A stretch of 64,000 nt of DNA, from NCBI GenBank assembly GCA_018292915.2, contig JACVVK020000192.1, forward strand, positions 1,052,501 through 1,116,500, read 5' to 3'. Every line of letters starts with the position of its first letter. Positions within the stretch are counted from its first letter, which is position 1. The notes under the pieces are model-generated. The model was not told the DNA's origin. It saw only the letters and a list, made by a program, of their open reading frames with translations, and did no database searches. The translations under genes and the position numbers were made by a program. The stretch is from Batillaria attramentaria (Eukaryota; Mollusca; Gastropoda; Batillariidae). This document shows, piece by piece, positions 36,465-49,170 of this stretch.

Positions 36465-36994
36465 TCCAAGTAGCAATCCAAATAGTAACACCACTCGTAA
36501 CAGTGTAAAAGAAAAAAAATTCACTTACAACATACACAAAAGTGTACGCCTGCAGTGTCTTGTGTCTGTTGTTGTTTATTGTTGTTTTCCTACTACTCGG
36601 GCATAGCATAGGACTGTGTCTTTTCCATATTTGCATTGAGAACTTGCGGACGAGAACATAGCACACAAAAACACCTCTATCATTACAAGAAAGTTTTGCC
36701 TAGCGATGAAGCAACCATCTTTCATGGCCTGCGTGCTTATTCTTATTCGAAATGAATCAGCAGTTCTAGTATCTCAGAAGAAGGCTTTGTTGCCCGTTGA
36801 ATCGCTGATTTGCCACATCGTGCACCAGCTGGATGGAGTATGTGAGAACAGTTTGATTTATAGACTCCAGTAGCAATGTTTGTCTAGTTAATCAGTTGAT
36901 CAACCAGGCTATAAGAGTGTAACATGTGGCTTTTTAATACCCACATCTGACTCATCTACATCCTGTTTTAGTGTAAAGCTTGTTACGGTCAATC

Positions 36995-37386
36995 CATTCC
37001 CCGTTCCGGGGGCTTCGCTACTCTTGGCCCCCGCAACAACGCAAACTCGGGCTAACCGAAACCGGGCTGAGTAATGCCTAAGAAGGAAAAAAAAATCAAA
37101 CTACTCGGTGACAAGGAAAGTGGACAGCTGCGAACAACTTTGAGGTCCCCGTGTTATTTCACAGTGTGCACAGAAGCGGTGAAAACTGTCGCATTCACCA
37201 GCACCAGTACATTCTCGGCCTGTTTCGGGATTATTACCTGCATGAGTAATCTCCCTTGCCGCAACAAGCACGCATTTTTCGCGGCGGAGCACAAAGCTGC
37301 CACGAAAAATGATTGATTGCTGCGGGTCTACGTATGCACGCGTTGTTGCGGGGCAAAGAAGTAGCGAGGCCCCCGGAACGGGAATG
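36995..37386. mobile_element. Non-autonomous DNA transposon with about 47-bp terminal inverted repeats and 9-bp target duplication
   Basis: Both ends begin cattcccgttccggggg (one has an extra c) and remain complementary for about 47 bp, through tcgctact and ccccgcaacaacgc. The perfect direct repeat cggtcaatc flanks it at 36986-36994 and 37387-37395. A 9-bp target duplication with long inverted ends is typical of Mutator-like elements. The 300-bp interior encodes nothing recognisable. Confidence 0.85.
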
Positions 37387-37481
37387 CGGTCAATCTGTCA
37401 GAAGCGGATGGTTATAGCAGTTTCTGTTTTAAAACGCATTCTGTTATTTATCTGTTGTTACTAGGGGCCAAATTCTTTAGG

Positions 37482-37633
37482 GGGAGCCGGGGTGGCCGAA
37501 TGGTAGCGCTGGACTCTCAATGCTCGGGTCGTGAGTTCATATCCCGGCTGGGGCCAAATATTTGTGCTGGCTTTTTCATTGTTGCCCCGTCTTTGATATC
37601 ATCCGTATGCGGTGGAAAAGGACGTTAAACCCC
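37482..37633 (+). mobile_element. SINE-A with altered 3' end
   Basis: Head and body are intact up to gacgttaaacccc, but the usual ACCC tail is replaced by gggacaagagtcccgg. Confidence 0.8.
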
Positions 37634-40600
37634 GGGACAAGAGTCCCGGCCAAACTGTATGGTCTTTACAAGATTGGTCAAATCTTGGTAGATAATTATA
37701 CTGGAAAGGTATGGGGACCTGGTATTTCTGGTCAGTCTGCAAAGTTTTGTAGGATTTGGTTTCCACGCAAAGCACTACTCAGTTGAAGGAGGGACCGTCT
37801 ATAGGACTGGTGTCAAACATTGCAATGCTTTATTTGTACCATATAGTTGTTAGTTAGTAAAGCTGTATAGGTAGGGGGGGGTGCATGTGTGCCTGTGTGT
37901 GTGTGCGTGTGTGCGTGCGTGCGTGCGTGTGTGCGTGCATGCGTGCGTGCGTGTGTGTGTGTGTTGTAAAAGTCTGTATATGTCACATGTGCATGTAGTG
38001 TAACTGTCAGGTATTTATGTATGCCACATGTATGTAAATTTATGTCTTGCGTAACATGCCATAAAGAAGAAGAAAAAATTCTGCAGTCACATCCGTTTGT
38101 GGCTAGCGATGTTTTACAGATTTTGCAATGATATATACAATTACATCATGCATTATGTGCCATCAGTATACCGTCTAAACATAATCACCACCTACCCTGT
38201 GGGAAATACACAGGGGTTTGACAGACAACCACCGCCTCCGCTCCCGTTGATCGGCGTAAGGATATCCTGAATTAACACAATACTATTACTATATCTCAAA
38301 TACTAACTGCATAAAATACTAAATTACCAGCCACTAACCTCAGCTTTATCCACATGACCGTTACCGTAGTACTAACTCAATATATAACACCAATATCACT
38401 TCCTCCGAATACTGGCAAAATATAACTGCTTCCAAATACAAACTAACTGGTTAAAACTACTCACACCTTTACAAACTTTTTTCACTTTTTCAGTTCAAAC
38501 ATTCGGCTACTATTAATTCTATTCATTCTCGTCCATTCATTCATAAGTACGAACAATCAAACACATATATGAAACTCACCAGTGACTCAGTACAAAGACG
38601 GATATTCCCAATGTCAAAACCCAGTCAAACACCGATTTCCGCTTCAGTGAAAAACGACAGTCAGCTAGTGTCTTCAACGGCCAAAAGTAGAATGAGCTAG
38701 TATACAAAACTGAGAACTCAGAAGCCTTGGTGAACTGTACTCGCACACTATACTGCGCAAAACAGTCGGAAAGGGTAAAACACAATGGAACCATACTCCT
38801 AACCAAAATCTTTACTCTGACCATACTAACTACATACAAACAAATACAAGGTAGTATTAGTGTAAATCACATAATTTATTCTAGTGCAATGTAGAACTGA
38901 ACTGTAAATCACGCGTTGTTTGTACTCCCTACAACATACACCCCCCCCCCCCCCCGCCCCCTGTTGAGGAATGGCGACCCCGACATTCAAAACTATACAG
39001 TAATTAAAGCTAGAGGACAACTAGAAAAGGAAACGGTAATGACTGCGAAGTCGTTACAAGTTAAGCAAATAAAAGCGACATAAAAGGGACAGAAACCACT
39101 TCACAAAGGACGGCACGGGTCAACGTTTCAGCTTTCGCCTTCCTCAGGACACAAACAAAATTAATGGGACATAACTTCAACAAACAAACAAAAGGTAACT
39201 CTGCGGACGTACTGACATCTCGGCGCGGGGAAAAAATTGAAATGAAATGAAACGGTGGGCGAGAAAAGGACCAGAAAACAATAGTAAAAATATCACAACA
39301 CCCATCCTTTGGTGACAGAAGACCATGGACTGTGTGTGAAAAAAGTGGGGCAGAAAAGAACAGAAAAGAATAGTAAAAAAGACAACTGTTTCAAAACGCC
39401 GTTATCCTGGATGAAGCCTAAAGTACGGATTACCTCTAAGGCTTTCCAGGCGGCCACAGCATAAAAAAGCTTTTCACCAGCTAGACCTGACCTCCTTCCC
39501 TGCACGTCAGAAAGAAGGATATACTGAGGCCATCAATTCTTTCAGCAAGACGTCCGCGGTGACACAGGGATAAACGCATGGTTCCAGCGGGAAAAAGGAG
39601 GGACCCTAGAGGGATATGTCTGAGGCCATTTGCCATTTGCCACTTTCCATCAGTGGACGCTGCAGACGACAGGGATGGAGGTGGGGGGAGGGTGGTAGAG
39701 GGAGGAGACAGTGGGGGTGCCTGAAAGATGCAGACGGCTTTGCGGAAGTTACTGTTATCAAGCATTCTTCCATCGTCAGATTTCTTGTTGCTGGTTTTGT
39801 TTGTTTTGTTTATTGTCTTCTGGAGTAGGACGATGATGATTTACTTCTCGTCTCAGACAGGCAGGCGAGAATCAAGCCATTAACTTTCTCGTTAGGTCCG
39901 AAATTACCGGATATGACCCCTGCCCTTTTCTGGTTTGACTAATGGTGTCTTGTCTGTGGGCTTGACTTTTCTCTTCCCACATTCGGGAGTTGAGTTATGC
40001 GTTGCAGGCTGCACTTTCAGTGGAATGGCAGTGTTGAAATCCTGTGCTCAGCCTCCTTAGTCGTAGCTGTCGGGGAGAAAATGTTAGGTTCATTTTATGT
40101 GGCTTGGAAAGAGGATGGAGGATGGTAACGGCAACAGAAACCGGTAATGCCCAACTCACTCTGCCCCGCCCCCCCCCCACCCCCACCCCCCCCACCTCCT
40201 CTCATCCCACCCAACACCCCCTTCATTCCTCACCTAGATCCACCACCACCACCCGTACACTCACCCCACCACTCCCTAACCCATCCTCGATCCACCCCTA
40301 CCTGAATCCTAATCCTTCTTTCATCCGTCCTACTTAACTAATTACCTAATTAATGAATGGACGGTACAGCTCAGTCTGTAAATCTGCTGCGTTCACGTCC
40401 AGATGGTCGTGGGTTCGAAGACCAGCTCTGATGAAAGTTGCAGACACTCCGTTCAAGATTAACAGGCTTAATTAACAGAAGACACCCTTAATTTTGGAAC
40501 AGTGGCTCGTGAGTCTGCTTGTATTCTAGAAACAGTGCGGCGAGTCTGTCAGGCTGCCTGGATTGAATAGTGTTCAACTGGACTCTTCAGGTAGAGTAGC

Positions 40601-41652
40601 TGTCTATCTCCCCTAAAGGGTTCCCGGTAGGGATGTCTTCAGTGATTTTGTTCGCAGAGACGTTGTAGATACCAACAGACCATCCGCGATAATTGCTGTT
40701 GAATGTTTGTGTATGATACCAACGATTGACAAAAAATCCTTTGTTATACAATTACTTTCCAAAGTTTAGTTTTTCTAGTATTTAAACTTTTAACTGGAAA
40801 TTTCACAATCCATTTGTCTGCGGAGACGTCACGCAGGAACTGGCCATGCACAATAATTGACGTTGCGTGTTTGTGTCTGATAGCAACGATTTCCCACAAT
40901 TTACCCTCCAGACTTTAGTTTTTACTGCATTTTGGTTTTCTTAATACTAGAGCTTTAGTTTTTACTGGAACTTTCACAATCCGGGGCGAAAACGTGGATG
41001 AGGACGTGGATCCGTTTTTCCTGCAGCCAAAGCTAACAAGAGGGGAGCCGGCGTGCGAGCTGAGCTAAAACCATCACGAAGCGTGCGTGTTTTTTCTGTA
41101 GAATTTCCTCTTTACGTCAGGCTGCAGAGGGCTGACATTTAGTTTTAATTTGCAACGCTCTCGGGGGCTTCTCAAAAGAGAGAGCGACGTTAATGTGTTA
41201 TTCTTTAAACGGCTAAGCCTCGTTAACGCCACATCATCTCCTAACGTCTCCACGTTTCTGGAGAGGGTTAAATCCCATGTCGTAGGTTTTCTTGGAAACG
41301 CACTTTTGGTTTTAAAAGAAAGAAAAAAAGTTGGGGGGGGGGTTGCAATGGAATCAGAAAGTCTGTGTTCGGGGGCGACGTTAAATGTCACGTTATTTTT
41401 GTCGTAATGTTCCTTAACTGGTTGATTACAGCTGATGTTGCTCCTTCAAATACGTTTCAGGTGACCAGTTCTTTTCGCATCCCATCTTTTTTCTGTTCGT
41501 TTATCAGAACGAAAAGGACTAGCAGCGTGGTAGATAAAGATAAGAATACCATGAATACAGACCCAGTCCAGTCCAGTGTCTACTAAAATGCGCAGAAATA
41601 CTCCATGAAGAAAGTTTACGCTTGTTGCACGTAGATATGCAACAAGGAGAGA
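37634..41652. other. No gene seen in this part of intron 1
   Basis: It contains GTGC-rich sequence (37880-37965), C runs (38940, 40170-40200) and the weak SINE-E at 40360. The string gtcaacgtttcagctttcgc at 39119 resembles terminal sequence of some Penelope-like retroelements, but this is from memory and only a short match. Confidence 0.5.
40360..40620 (+). mobile_element. Possible fifth SINE type (SINE-E)
   Basis: The stretch cagctcagtctgtaaatctg ... tcgtgggttcgaagacc has A- and B-box-like spacing. Downstream, ctggattgaatagtgttcaa is shared with about 9084-9115 in the same orientation. Two copies are too few to be sure. Confidence 0.35.
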
Positions 41653-41823
41653 GAGGGTGGGTGGGTGTTTAGAAGTTTTACGTCCGTTTCCACCACGTAA
41701 GGGTAAGATCAAAAACGGGGCAAGGAGAAAAAGGCCTGCACAAATATGTGGCCCCAGCCGGGATTCGAACTCACGACCCGAGCATTGGGAGTCCAACGCT
41801 CTACCATTCGGCCATCCCGGCTC
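41653..41823 (-). mobile_element. SINE-A, reverse orientation
   Basis: The minus-strand copy is complete. A GA tract begins directly at its head end (41824-41848). Confidence 0.83.
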
Positions 41824-42825
41824 AGAGAGAGAGAGAGAGAGAGAGAGATTTGCTGTTTTGCACTGCCAGACAGTCTTGGTGAAAAGTTGAGTTTTTATGG
41901 CTCTTCTGAATGACTGGATGTTCGGAGATTTCCGGTGGAGGCTCTGGCATATACTTCCACCGTGTGGCACCCGAAGACCTCTGAAAGATCTCTCAGATCC
42001 AGACAAACAGTGCTGCTCTTGTATTTGTTTGTCCCCTAAAGAAACTTGCATAGCAGAAAAGGAGAAAACGGGTCTTGTTTGTTGTTCTCGAAGAATGCTT
42101 TGAACCTTTCGTTTCACTCTTTTTTTTTCAGTTAATCCGAGTCGGTGATGATCTTACGTGTAACGTTTTTGTTTAATTTGTCGTCAAAGTAAGCCCCACT
42201 GAAGACAAGTTTTTCATTTGGACATAATAAAAGATTTGAATTTGAGTAATATAGTCAAGACATTTGGTTGTCCTTTGAGCTCACCTTCTCGGTACCTTTG
42301 CGCCACCAGGGCTGCACGTACAGGGGACTTAAAACGCCATCGAAGCTCATTATAACTAAATCAGTAAATGTTATCGCAGCGTCACCCACGACCAGAAATG
42401 CGGTAATCATACAAAGCCATCTCCCTTCAGATGTGACCTCCTTCTAATGAACAAATGTTGGAGCAGACGATAAACGGTCCGAGACCGAGGCTCGATAAAA
42501 ACCCGGATGGAAAACAAACAAATCTCGCGCGAAGATACGAGGTTTTTCAGTGCTTGCGGTCACGTTTTGTTTTGTGGTGATGAAAGCGGTGTGACGAACA
42601 TCACTTGTGCATGATAGTAATCTCAACTCGCGTTGTCCAGAGAAATCGAAGCTTTCAGTGTAATAATCCCTGACAGAGTAAACAGACGGACGGGGAAATC
42701 AGCGCATCGCTTCTTGAAAGCACTCTCCATGCCTGAACTTAAAGGCCCTGATTTAAAGATTTTTAGGAGCGCAGAGCCGTTACTGTGGAAACAACATAAT
42801 GAATGTTAATCTACATTTCGTGGTT

Positions 42826-43162
42826 TGAGAAGCTGAGCTGACCCTCCGCACTACGTGTTTGTGGTGTATAGAAGTCTGATTTGTGAGAGAATGCGCGTGT
42901 TTCACTTGAGCGTGTATGCTGGGTTCAGTTTGCAGCACTTTGAGTCGAACAGTTGCGAAAAGTGCCTTGTCATTAGCAGTAGCAGTCGTAGTAGTAGCAG
43001 CAGTAGTACTGTTGCAGTAGTAACAGTAACATTGGCAGTAACAGCAGCAGCAGTAGCAGTTGTAGTAGCAGTAGCGGTAGTAGTAGTGGTAGTAGCAGTG
43101 GTAGTGGCAGTAGCAGTAGTAGTGGCAGCAGTAGCAGTAGTGGTAGTAGTAGTAGTAGCAAC

Positions 43163-43194
<32 letters not shown>

Positions 43195-43222
43195 CAGCAG
43201 TAGCAGTAGTAGTAGCAACAGA
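42826..43222 (+). mobile_element. Diverged SINE-D 3' part with long AGT/AGC trinucleotide tail
   Basis: The part 42826-42975 resembles the SINE-D body (gctgagctgaccctccgcac, gagaatgcgcgtgtttcact, gctgggttcagttt). It runs into a roughly 245-bp mixed AGT/AGC/GGT trinucleotide tract. Confidence 0.6.
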
Positions 43223-43324
43223 TAACTATCACCACAGCTCAGGATCTAACTCACATGCCCTGAAAACTGAACACGACATCATAGTCGTCACCCAGTTTTA
43301 TTCTTTTTTCTCTTTTTGTGTCCT

Positions 43325-43358
43325 TCACCACCACCACCACCACCACCCCCCCCCCCCT
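43325..43358. repeat. (ACC)n and C-rich tract
   Basis: A short ACC trinucleotide tract passing into a run of C, followed by C-rich sequence to about 43460. Confidence 0.85.
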
Positions 43359-43729
43359 CCAATATTCCTTCCGACTCTACCTCCACAATTGTCCACCACC
43401 GTCTGACCTAAAAGTCCACCCCACTCCTCCCCTCCCCTCCCCTCCCCCGCCTTACCCCCACTTCCATTATCATCTATCAGCCACTGAGGAACAGAAGTCA
43501 GGCGGGTTTTCTTGCCTAGTGTCCTCGACATTTATCTTAGCTGTACAAGTCCCCGCAGGCTTCAGTCTTGCAGCAAAACAAATTGAAATATTGATTCTGG
43601 ACACTGGCCGGGCATCGCAGTGTTTTTACTGCTACTTCTGGCCAGATTTTGATGTAAGGCGCGTATGTCCGGGGATGTTTTTTGAAAGGAAATTATTGCT
43701 GATTGTATTACTCGCTGTAGAGGAGGATT

Positions 43730-43731
<2 letters not shown>

Positions 43732-43764
<33 letters not shown>
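43732..43764. repeat. (CT)n
   Basis: About 16 units. Confidence 0.93.
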
Positions 43765-43766
<2 letters not shown>

Positions 43767-43934
43767 TCAGTAAAGTCGGAGGAAGGGGAGAGGAAAAGGG
43801 ACAAGGGGGGACTGGAGCTTTTTCTTTTCACTTTCTAATCCGTTTCTCTTTTATACTTTAGTAGATTAGTCTGTACAATGGCAATGGCAAGTCTGAAACA
43901 ATGGCTTCAAAGTCAATCAACTTTTTTTTTTTAA

Positions 43935-43937
<3 letters not shown>

Positions 43938-43973
<36 letters not shown>
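43938..43973. repeat. (CT)n
   Basis: About 17 units after a T/A run. Confidence 0.93.
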
Positions 43974-43977
<4 letters not shown>

Positions 43978-44832
43978 CCAAGACACAAAGCAAAAGTCAC
44001 ATTAAATCGATCAGCTCTGACGGCAAGTAAATGCTAATATCAGGCTTCGCGTTGTAAAAAGACCATACAGTGTCAGCTGACATTTTGCGCGGCGGAGTAC
44101 ACCTTTTTGCCTTCAGATTGGCATATTAGACAGGAAAGGTCGTTCCTAGAAAACGTTTTGTTTGCCGTGCAGGTTTTGCCTTCATGATCTTTATGTTTTG
44201 TTTTGTTTTTCCAAAAATTGCTTTTCGTTTCTGTGATTAAAGAAACTCCTGTTTGTTTTGAAGTTTTGTTTTTGGTTGACCTCTTGCTGTTTCAGTGTGC
44301 GAGGTATTGTGCGTGCGTTGTAAAGCACGACTCAATCGCTTTAAGATATTATGACTTTTTCAGATGGAGCAGCCCAGTACAAATATCACTTTTAAGCCAC
44401 GGCTCTCCATAGAAGACATTTGGAAGAGAGGGTAACATTATGAACTTTCGACCCATCCATGTTTTCAAATACACGAAGGAAGCAGCAGACTGATTGTGTT
44501 TTTTGCAATCCAGAGATTTTATAATTGTAAACAATAATAATAAAAAGTAGATGTTAAAAAAACTGTGAGAGATTTCAAATTGATCATGACTCTGAACCAA
44601 ACAGAGGCGAGTGTCACGTCCATTTCCAGCTGTGCCTTTAAAGGAGTGACGTCAGAAACTATTGACCACACGCAGACGTACGCACGTCAGTTCCGTTTCT
44701 TCAAGCTGATTGATGGCAATATGACGCAATGTTATCTGCTTGAAATAGTTATACATACATGGCTTGACAGTAAACAAAATCCTACATCACGCCACCAGCA
44801 TTGTTCACGTCCCAGCATCGCTCCCGCCAAGT

Positions 44833-44894
<62 letters not shown>
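44833..44894. repeat. (CA)n
   Basis: About 30 units. Confidence 0.96.
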
Positions 44895-44896
<2 letters not shown>

Positions 44897-45443
44897 CCCT
44901 ATTCCCCTAAGGCGTAACCTCCGTCCATCACCAGTGCCGTAAGAGTAGATGCCAACCCGAGTGTCTATTGCGGGCCTTGGCGAATCCTCTCCCCTTTTCA
45001 ATCAAACTTCAACAAATGATTGTTTGATTTTCCTTTTCTCCGGGTCAAATGGAGAAGATGGAGGTAGAATCAATACGGCAATCGTAACTACCATCGCCCT
45101 AGGCGACCGCGGGGCTCAGGGTGCAAAACGGTCTTGTCTTGCTTCTAGAATCTTCCTCCTTTTTTGTAGCTCTTGAAGTGAAAGGGGTCTCTGACGTTTT
45201 TTCCCAAGCACCCCTCCTGTCGTGTTTCTTATCTTTTGTTGCGTGTTCAAGTTTTTCCTCGTCGTTTGAAATCTCGGCATTCACTCCTTCCGTGCTCCTT
45301 TTGTTGGTTTAAACAGATTTATATCTTTTTTGCGTAAGGCGGAGTTACAGGAAAACAATCTTGAGCATGGACAAACTTATAATATGGTCAGTAAACAATT
45401 CCATTATAGCAACTTGAAATGGCAGATAACAAATTACAAGAGG

Positions 45444-45444
<1 letters not shown>

Positions 45445-45485
<41 letters not shown>

Positions 45486-45546
45486 GACAGACAGACAGAC
45501 AGACAGACACTGAGAGAAAGAGAGAGACAGACAGACAGACAGAGAG
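45445..45546. repeat. (CAGA)n
   Basis: A tetranucleotide tract with GA interruptions. Confidence 0.95.
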
Positions 45547-46019
45547 TTGGTGAACATTCTCTTTTCAACAGCGGTCAGCTGCTACAGTCGTTCTTGATAT
45601 GTACGTACGTGGCTAGGAAAAAATTAATGTGCCGGAAGTGGGATAAATTCTAGAACAGTGTGAAAAATATATACGATGACTGGCAATGGAGGGTCTGTGT
45701 TGTCGTGGAGAACTGTTTCTTATTATAACTTAACATATACAGAAAGAATAAAATCTGCACAGCAGAAGCGCAAATCTTATCAGGTCTACAATGCTTGTGA
45801 ATTTGTGCCGCTATTGCCTGCAACATGGCCACCTTGGCGTCATCGTCATTATGTTGCATCACGTGACCGCCAGCGCCAAAAACCGCTTTGCAGTAGGCAG
45901 TGGTAATCAATAATTATGCTCATGTGGCGCATTGAGTTTATTCCAAAGAAATGCGCCGTACAAATGCCATTTATTATTATTATTATTACGTGGTTTGTGT
46001 TTGTTCACCCACAACACAT

Positions 46020-46130
46020 TAGCATTATTGGTTGGTTAGTTGGTTGCTTGGTAGACTTGTTATGTGGTTCATTAGATTGGTTGGTTGATTGGTTTGGGTG
46101 GGTGGGTGGGTGGTTGGTTGGTTGGTTTGG
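46020..46130. repeat. GGTT/GGTG-rich imperfect tract
   Basis: Degenerate tetranucleotide repeats (ggttggttagttggttg, gggtgggtgggtgg). Confidence 0.85.
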
Positions 46131-46238
46131 TTTTGCTGCATAAGGTTTGTGTGTGTGTGGGGGGGGGGGGGGTCCGTCAAATAAAGCTTGTACCTCCCAT
46201 TATGGTTGGCCCGATACTTACCGCGTCGTGTTGATATT

Positions 46239-46240
<2 letters not shown>

Positions 46241-46279
<39 letters not shown>
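46241..46279. repeat. (CT)n
   Basis: About 19 units. Confidence 0.95.
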
Positions 46280-46282
<3 letters not shown>

Positions 46283-47522
46283 GATTTCGAAATTTACTTT
46301 CCTATTTCGGTGCTCAGTACAGACTTCTCCACCGCTTGTTTTTCCCTGGTTTTGATCACACTCTCTTCAAAGTCTTCAATGGTCTCGTTTTCTCCGGCTC
46401 TCATCTGAAGGCTTTCCATATAGCTCACTTTATACAGTCGTCATCCATTTGTTGATGTTCCAGCACCCACCAACCCTCGTATCCCTAAAGATGACAGTCC
46501 TAATATCCGATACGGGAGCACTTGTAGGCAGACGCAAACGCTTATGACAGACAGCCGTAATCTGTGGTCTCGTCTCGTCTCGCGGGCGTGTAACGAGAGG
46601 GAAATGGCCTTATAGAGTGTCATACACAAGTATGATGCGTCCCCTTTGAAGAGTGTCTCGAGGGGTTAGTATATTTGGAGGTCTGAGCGCGTGATAATAC
46701 ACGGGGTGTAAGTCAAGATGGCAAGGGGACTGTGTTCTGGTGCTACTTTGGTTAGAAGTGTGTGCGGTCCCTTTCATAGCAGCACATTTGAGATTCGATC
46801 GATACGTGTCGGGGGGAGGGGGGTAGGGGGGGGGGAGAGAAATTTACGTCACAACAGTTGAAATTCCAGACACTGATAGTGCTACCATGCAATGCATTTT
46901 GTTCCACAGCAACAGCACGGGACTTAATCAAGATGGCGAAGAGTTGGGTTTTTCTCCGGAGCTTAGCGCAGGAAAAACTCCTTGGATTTTGGTTTGTCGG
47001 TGTGAAAGAAAGGGGCTGTTTATTAACCGGAAAACGACTCCTGTTAACACGATTCTTCTGTGTATGCACGTTCATATTTCATATTTCCCACAATTATATT
47101 GCTCTGCCTAAGACTGACAGCAATCGAGGTCAAAACGTTGAATCGATCGACGTAGCTTCGGAAGATCTTCCCGCTGTCTTTACTGCCCTCCGTGGAGGGA
47201 TGCCTTATAGATCGAGTAGCCGAACTGGAGTTCATACATAATTCAAAGTAACACTCCGCCATTTCGACTGAGCCCCGTGAACATAACAAGCGTTTCGAGG
47301 TTTCTCCACTGGCGGCCGTGTCTAGCTGTTTTATGTGGCCGAACTCGACTCGATTTGAAGTCTCGCTTGGGGCGGGATACTGCGTGTGAAAGTGTATTTA
47401 TTCCAAAATTAAGCCGGGTCACCGAATACAATTGCTAGAAGGCGCCAGACATTGAAACGATGTATACGTGATCACCAGGCAAAAAAAAAATCCCCTTGTC
47501 AGTGTTCATAGTTCAAGAAACG

Positions 47523-47526
<4 letters not shown>

Positions 47527-47556
<30 letters not shown>

Positions 47557-47662
47557 ATGATGGTGTGCGGGGGACGCTGGGTCGTTCAGCGAAACAGTCC
47601 AACAGTCAGATCGCATTACACTTTGAAGTTTATGCCGATCTCCCCAACCTACAGTGTGTTTT

Positions 47663-47709
<47 letters not shown>

Positions 47710-47770
47710 GCATTGTTGGTGGTGGTTGTGGTGATGGTGGTGTGGGCGGGTGGGTGCATGTGTGCAGGGG

Positions 47771-47808
<38 letters not shown>

Positions 47809-47810
47809 AA
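47527..47810. repeat. (GT)n and two (GTT)n blocks
   Basis: GT at 47527-47555, GTT at 47664-47710 and 47770-47808, with GGT-rich sequence between. The region is about 600 bp before exon 2. Confidence 0.93.
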
Positions 47811-48209
47811 GCCTTTGTCCACGAAGTTGGGTTATCGCGATCAACTGCATACGTCTGTATGTCTGTATTCTGCAAAATATCTCAAGAACGGATGAATCAG
47901 TCAACACCATCTTTGGTGTGTACGTGTTCATTATCGGACTCCAAAGACCTGTTTGTTTCATTCAAGCTTGAACAGGGGTCAAGGTCGAAATGGTAGGTAA
48001 AACCAGCCTATGCCTACAAGGGGAGGCAACTAAGCTTAGTTTAAGGCAGGATGTTGCGTCCCTTCTCCCCTATAGATCGAATACCAAAGAGGGGGTGGTA
48101 GAGCCGCTACGAATGTCAAATGTCTTGGCAGGGCTTTTTCCATCGTTTCGGCGTGGCATTTTAAAACTTATTTTGTTTGCTGGTTGCTCTTTGCGGTTGG
48201 CTATTCTCG

Positions 48210-48253
48210 GTTTGTTTGTTTGTTTGTTTGTTTGTTTGTTTGTTTGTTTGTTG
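48210..48253. repeat. (GTTT)n
   Basis: About eleven units, then a C/T-rich stretch, 150 bp upstream of the exon 2 acceptor. Confidence 0.95.
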
Positions 48254-48405
48254 CTCTGCTGCTCCTCCTCTTCTTCTTCTTCATTTCTTTCTTCTCCTCC
48301 TTCTCCTTCTCTTTCTCTCGCGGCTGTATCAGAACCATTTGCCTCTCGTACTATACTGCACCTTTCCTACCTGGCCTAATCACACGTCATTTTCTGCTGT
48401 TTCAG

Positions 48406-48924
48406 GCCTTACTACAAACCGTGCCGTCCAGTTCCTTCACGCCAGACATCACCCCCATCATCCTGGCCGCCCACAGGGACAACTACGAGATCATCAAGAT
48501 CCTTCTGGACCGCGGCTTCCGCATCCCCAAGCCGCACAATGCCCGCTGCTCCTGCACGGACTGTGTCGACGGTAGCTCAGAGGACAGCCTCCGCCACTCC
48601 AGATCGCGTATCAACGCGTACAAGGCCCTTGCCAGCCCCTCGTTGATCGCGCTCTCCAGCAAGGACCCCATCCTCACCAGCTTCGAGCTGAGTGTGGAGC
48701 TGAGGAGGCTGAGCAAACTTGAGAACGAGTTCAAAATGGATTATGAGAAACTGGCGACCAAGTGTCAGGACTTTGCTGTGGATCTGCTCGAGCAGACGCG
48801 AGGGTCGCGTGAACTGAGCATCATTCTCAACCACGATACCACAAGCTCTGGAATGGATGATACCGGTTCAGAGAAGATGAAGCTCAGCAGATTGAAGCTG
48901 GCCATCAAATACAAGCAGAAAAAG
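48406..48924 (+). CDS. TRPC: TRPC-type channel, second coding exon (residues 139-311)
   Basis: The exon follows a strong acceptor (tgctgtttcag|gcc, with a ctaat branch-like site upstream) and ends AAG|gtatgt; both phases are 0 and it spans 173 codons. It carries the last ankyrin repeat ([20 protein letters not shown], about residues 150-175). Next come a His/Cys cluster H182, C186, C188, C191, matching the zinc-binding site known from TRPC structures, and the TRP family core [20 protein letters not shown] (199-218). The helical linker follows, with [20 protein letters not shown] (243-262) and [18 protein letters not shown] (263-280). The linker joins the ankyrin domain to the membrane domain. 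Residues 281-296 are a Ser/Asp-rich variable loop. Conservation is strong and there are no internal stops or frameshifts. Confidence 0.95.
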
Positions 48925-49170
48925 GTATGTATGTAATCAAGAGCCAATGCCTCAGAGTCACGCTTGGCCGATATATAGTGCGTTTGGTAATTCAGTCCCC
49001 AGTGATTCTCTGCGATAACATTTTATGGAGACATTTTTTCGAACGGAAAAAGTTGACCCTGGCCTAGTGACCTAATATATTCAATGACTGTCGGGGTTCT
49101 CAGTTTCTCCGTTTCTTCTAAAAATAATAATAAATCACATTTATCCAGCACACTTCTAAAAAATACATCA

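Larger units (their letters stand above)
43359..48209. other. No gene seen apart from microsatellites
   Basis: Remaining sequence of intron 1 before exon 2. Small ORFs lack conserved features. Confidence 0.55.

Noticed and set aside
42855..43406. Val/Ala-rich ORF
   Set aside because: It is a translation of the AGT/AGC trinucleotide tract.
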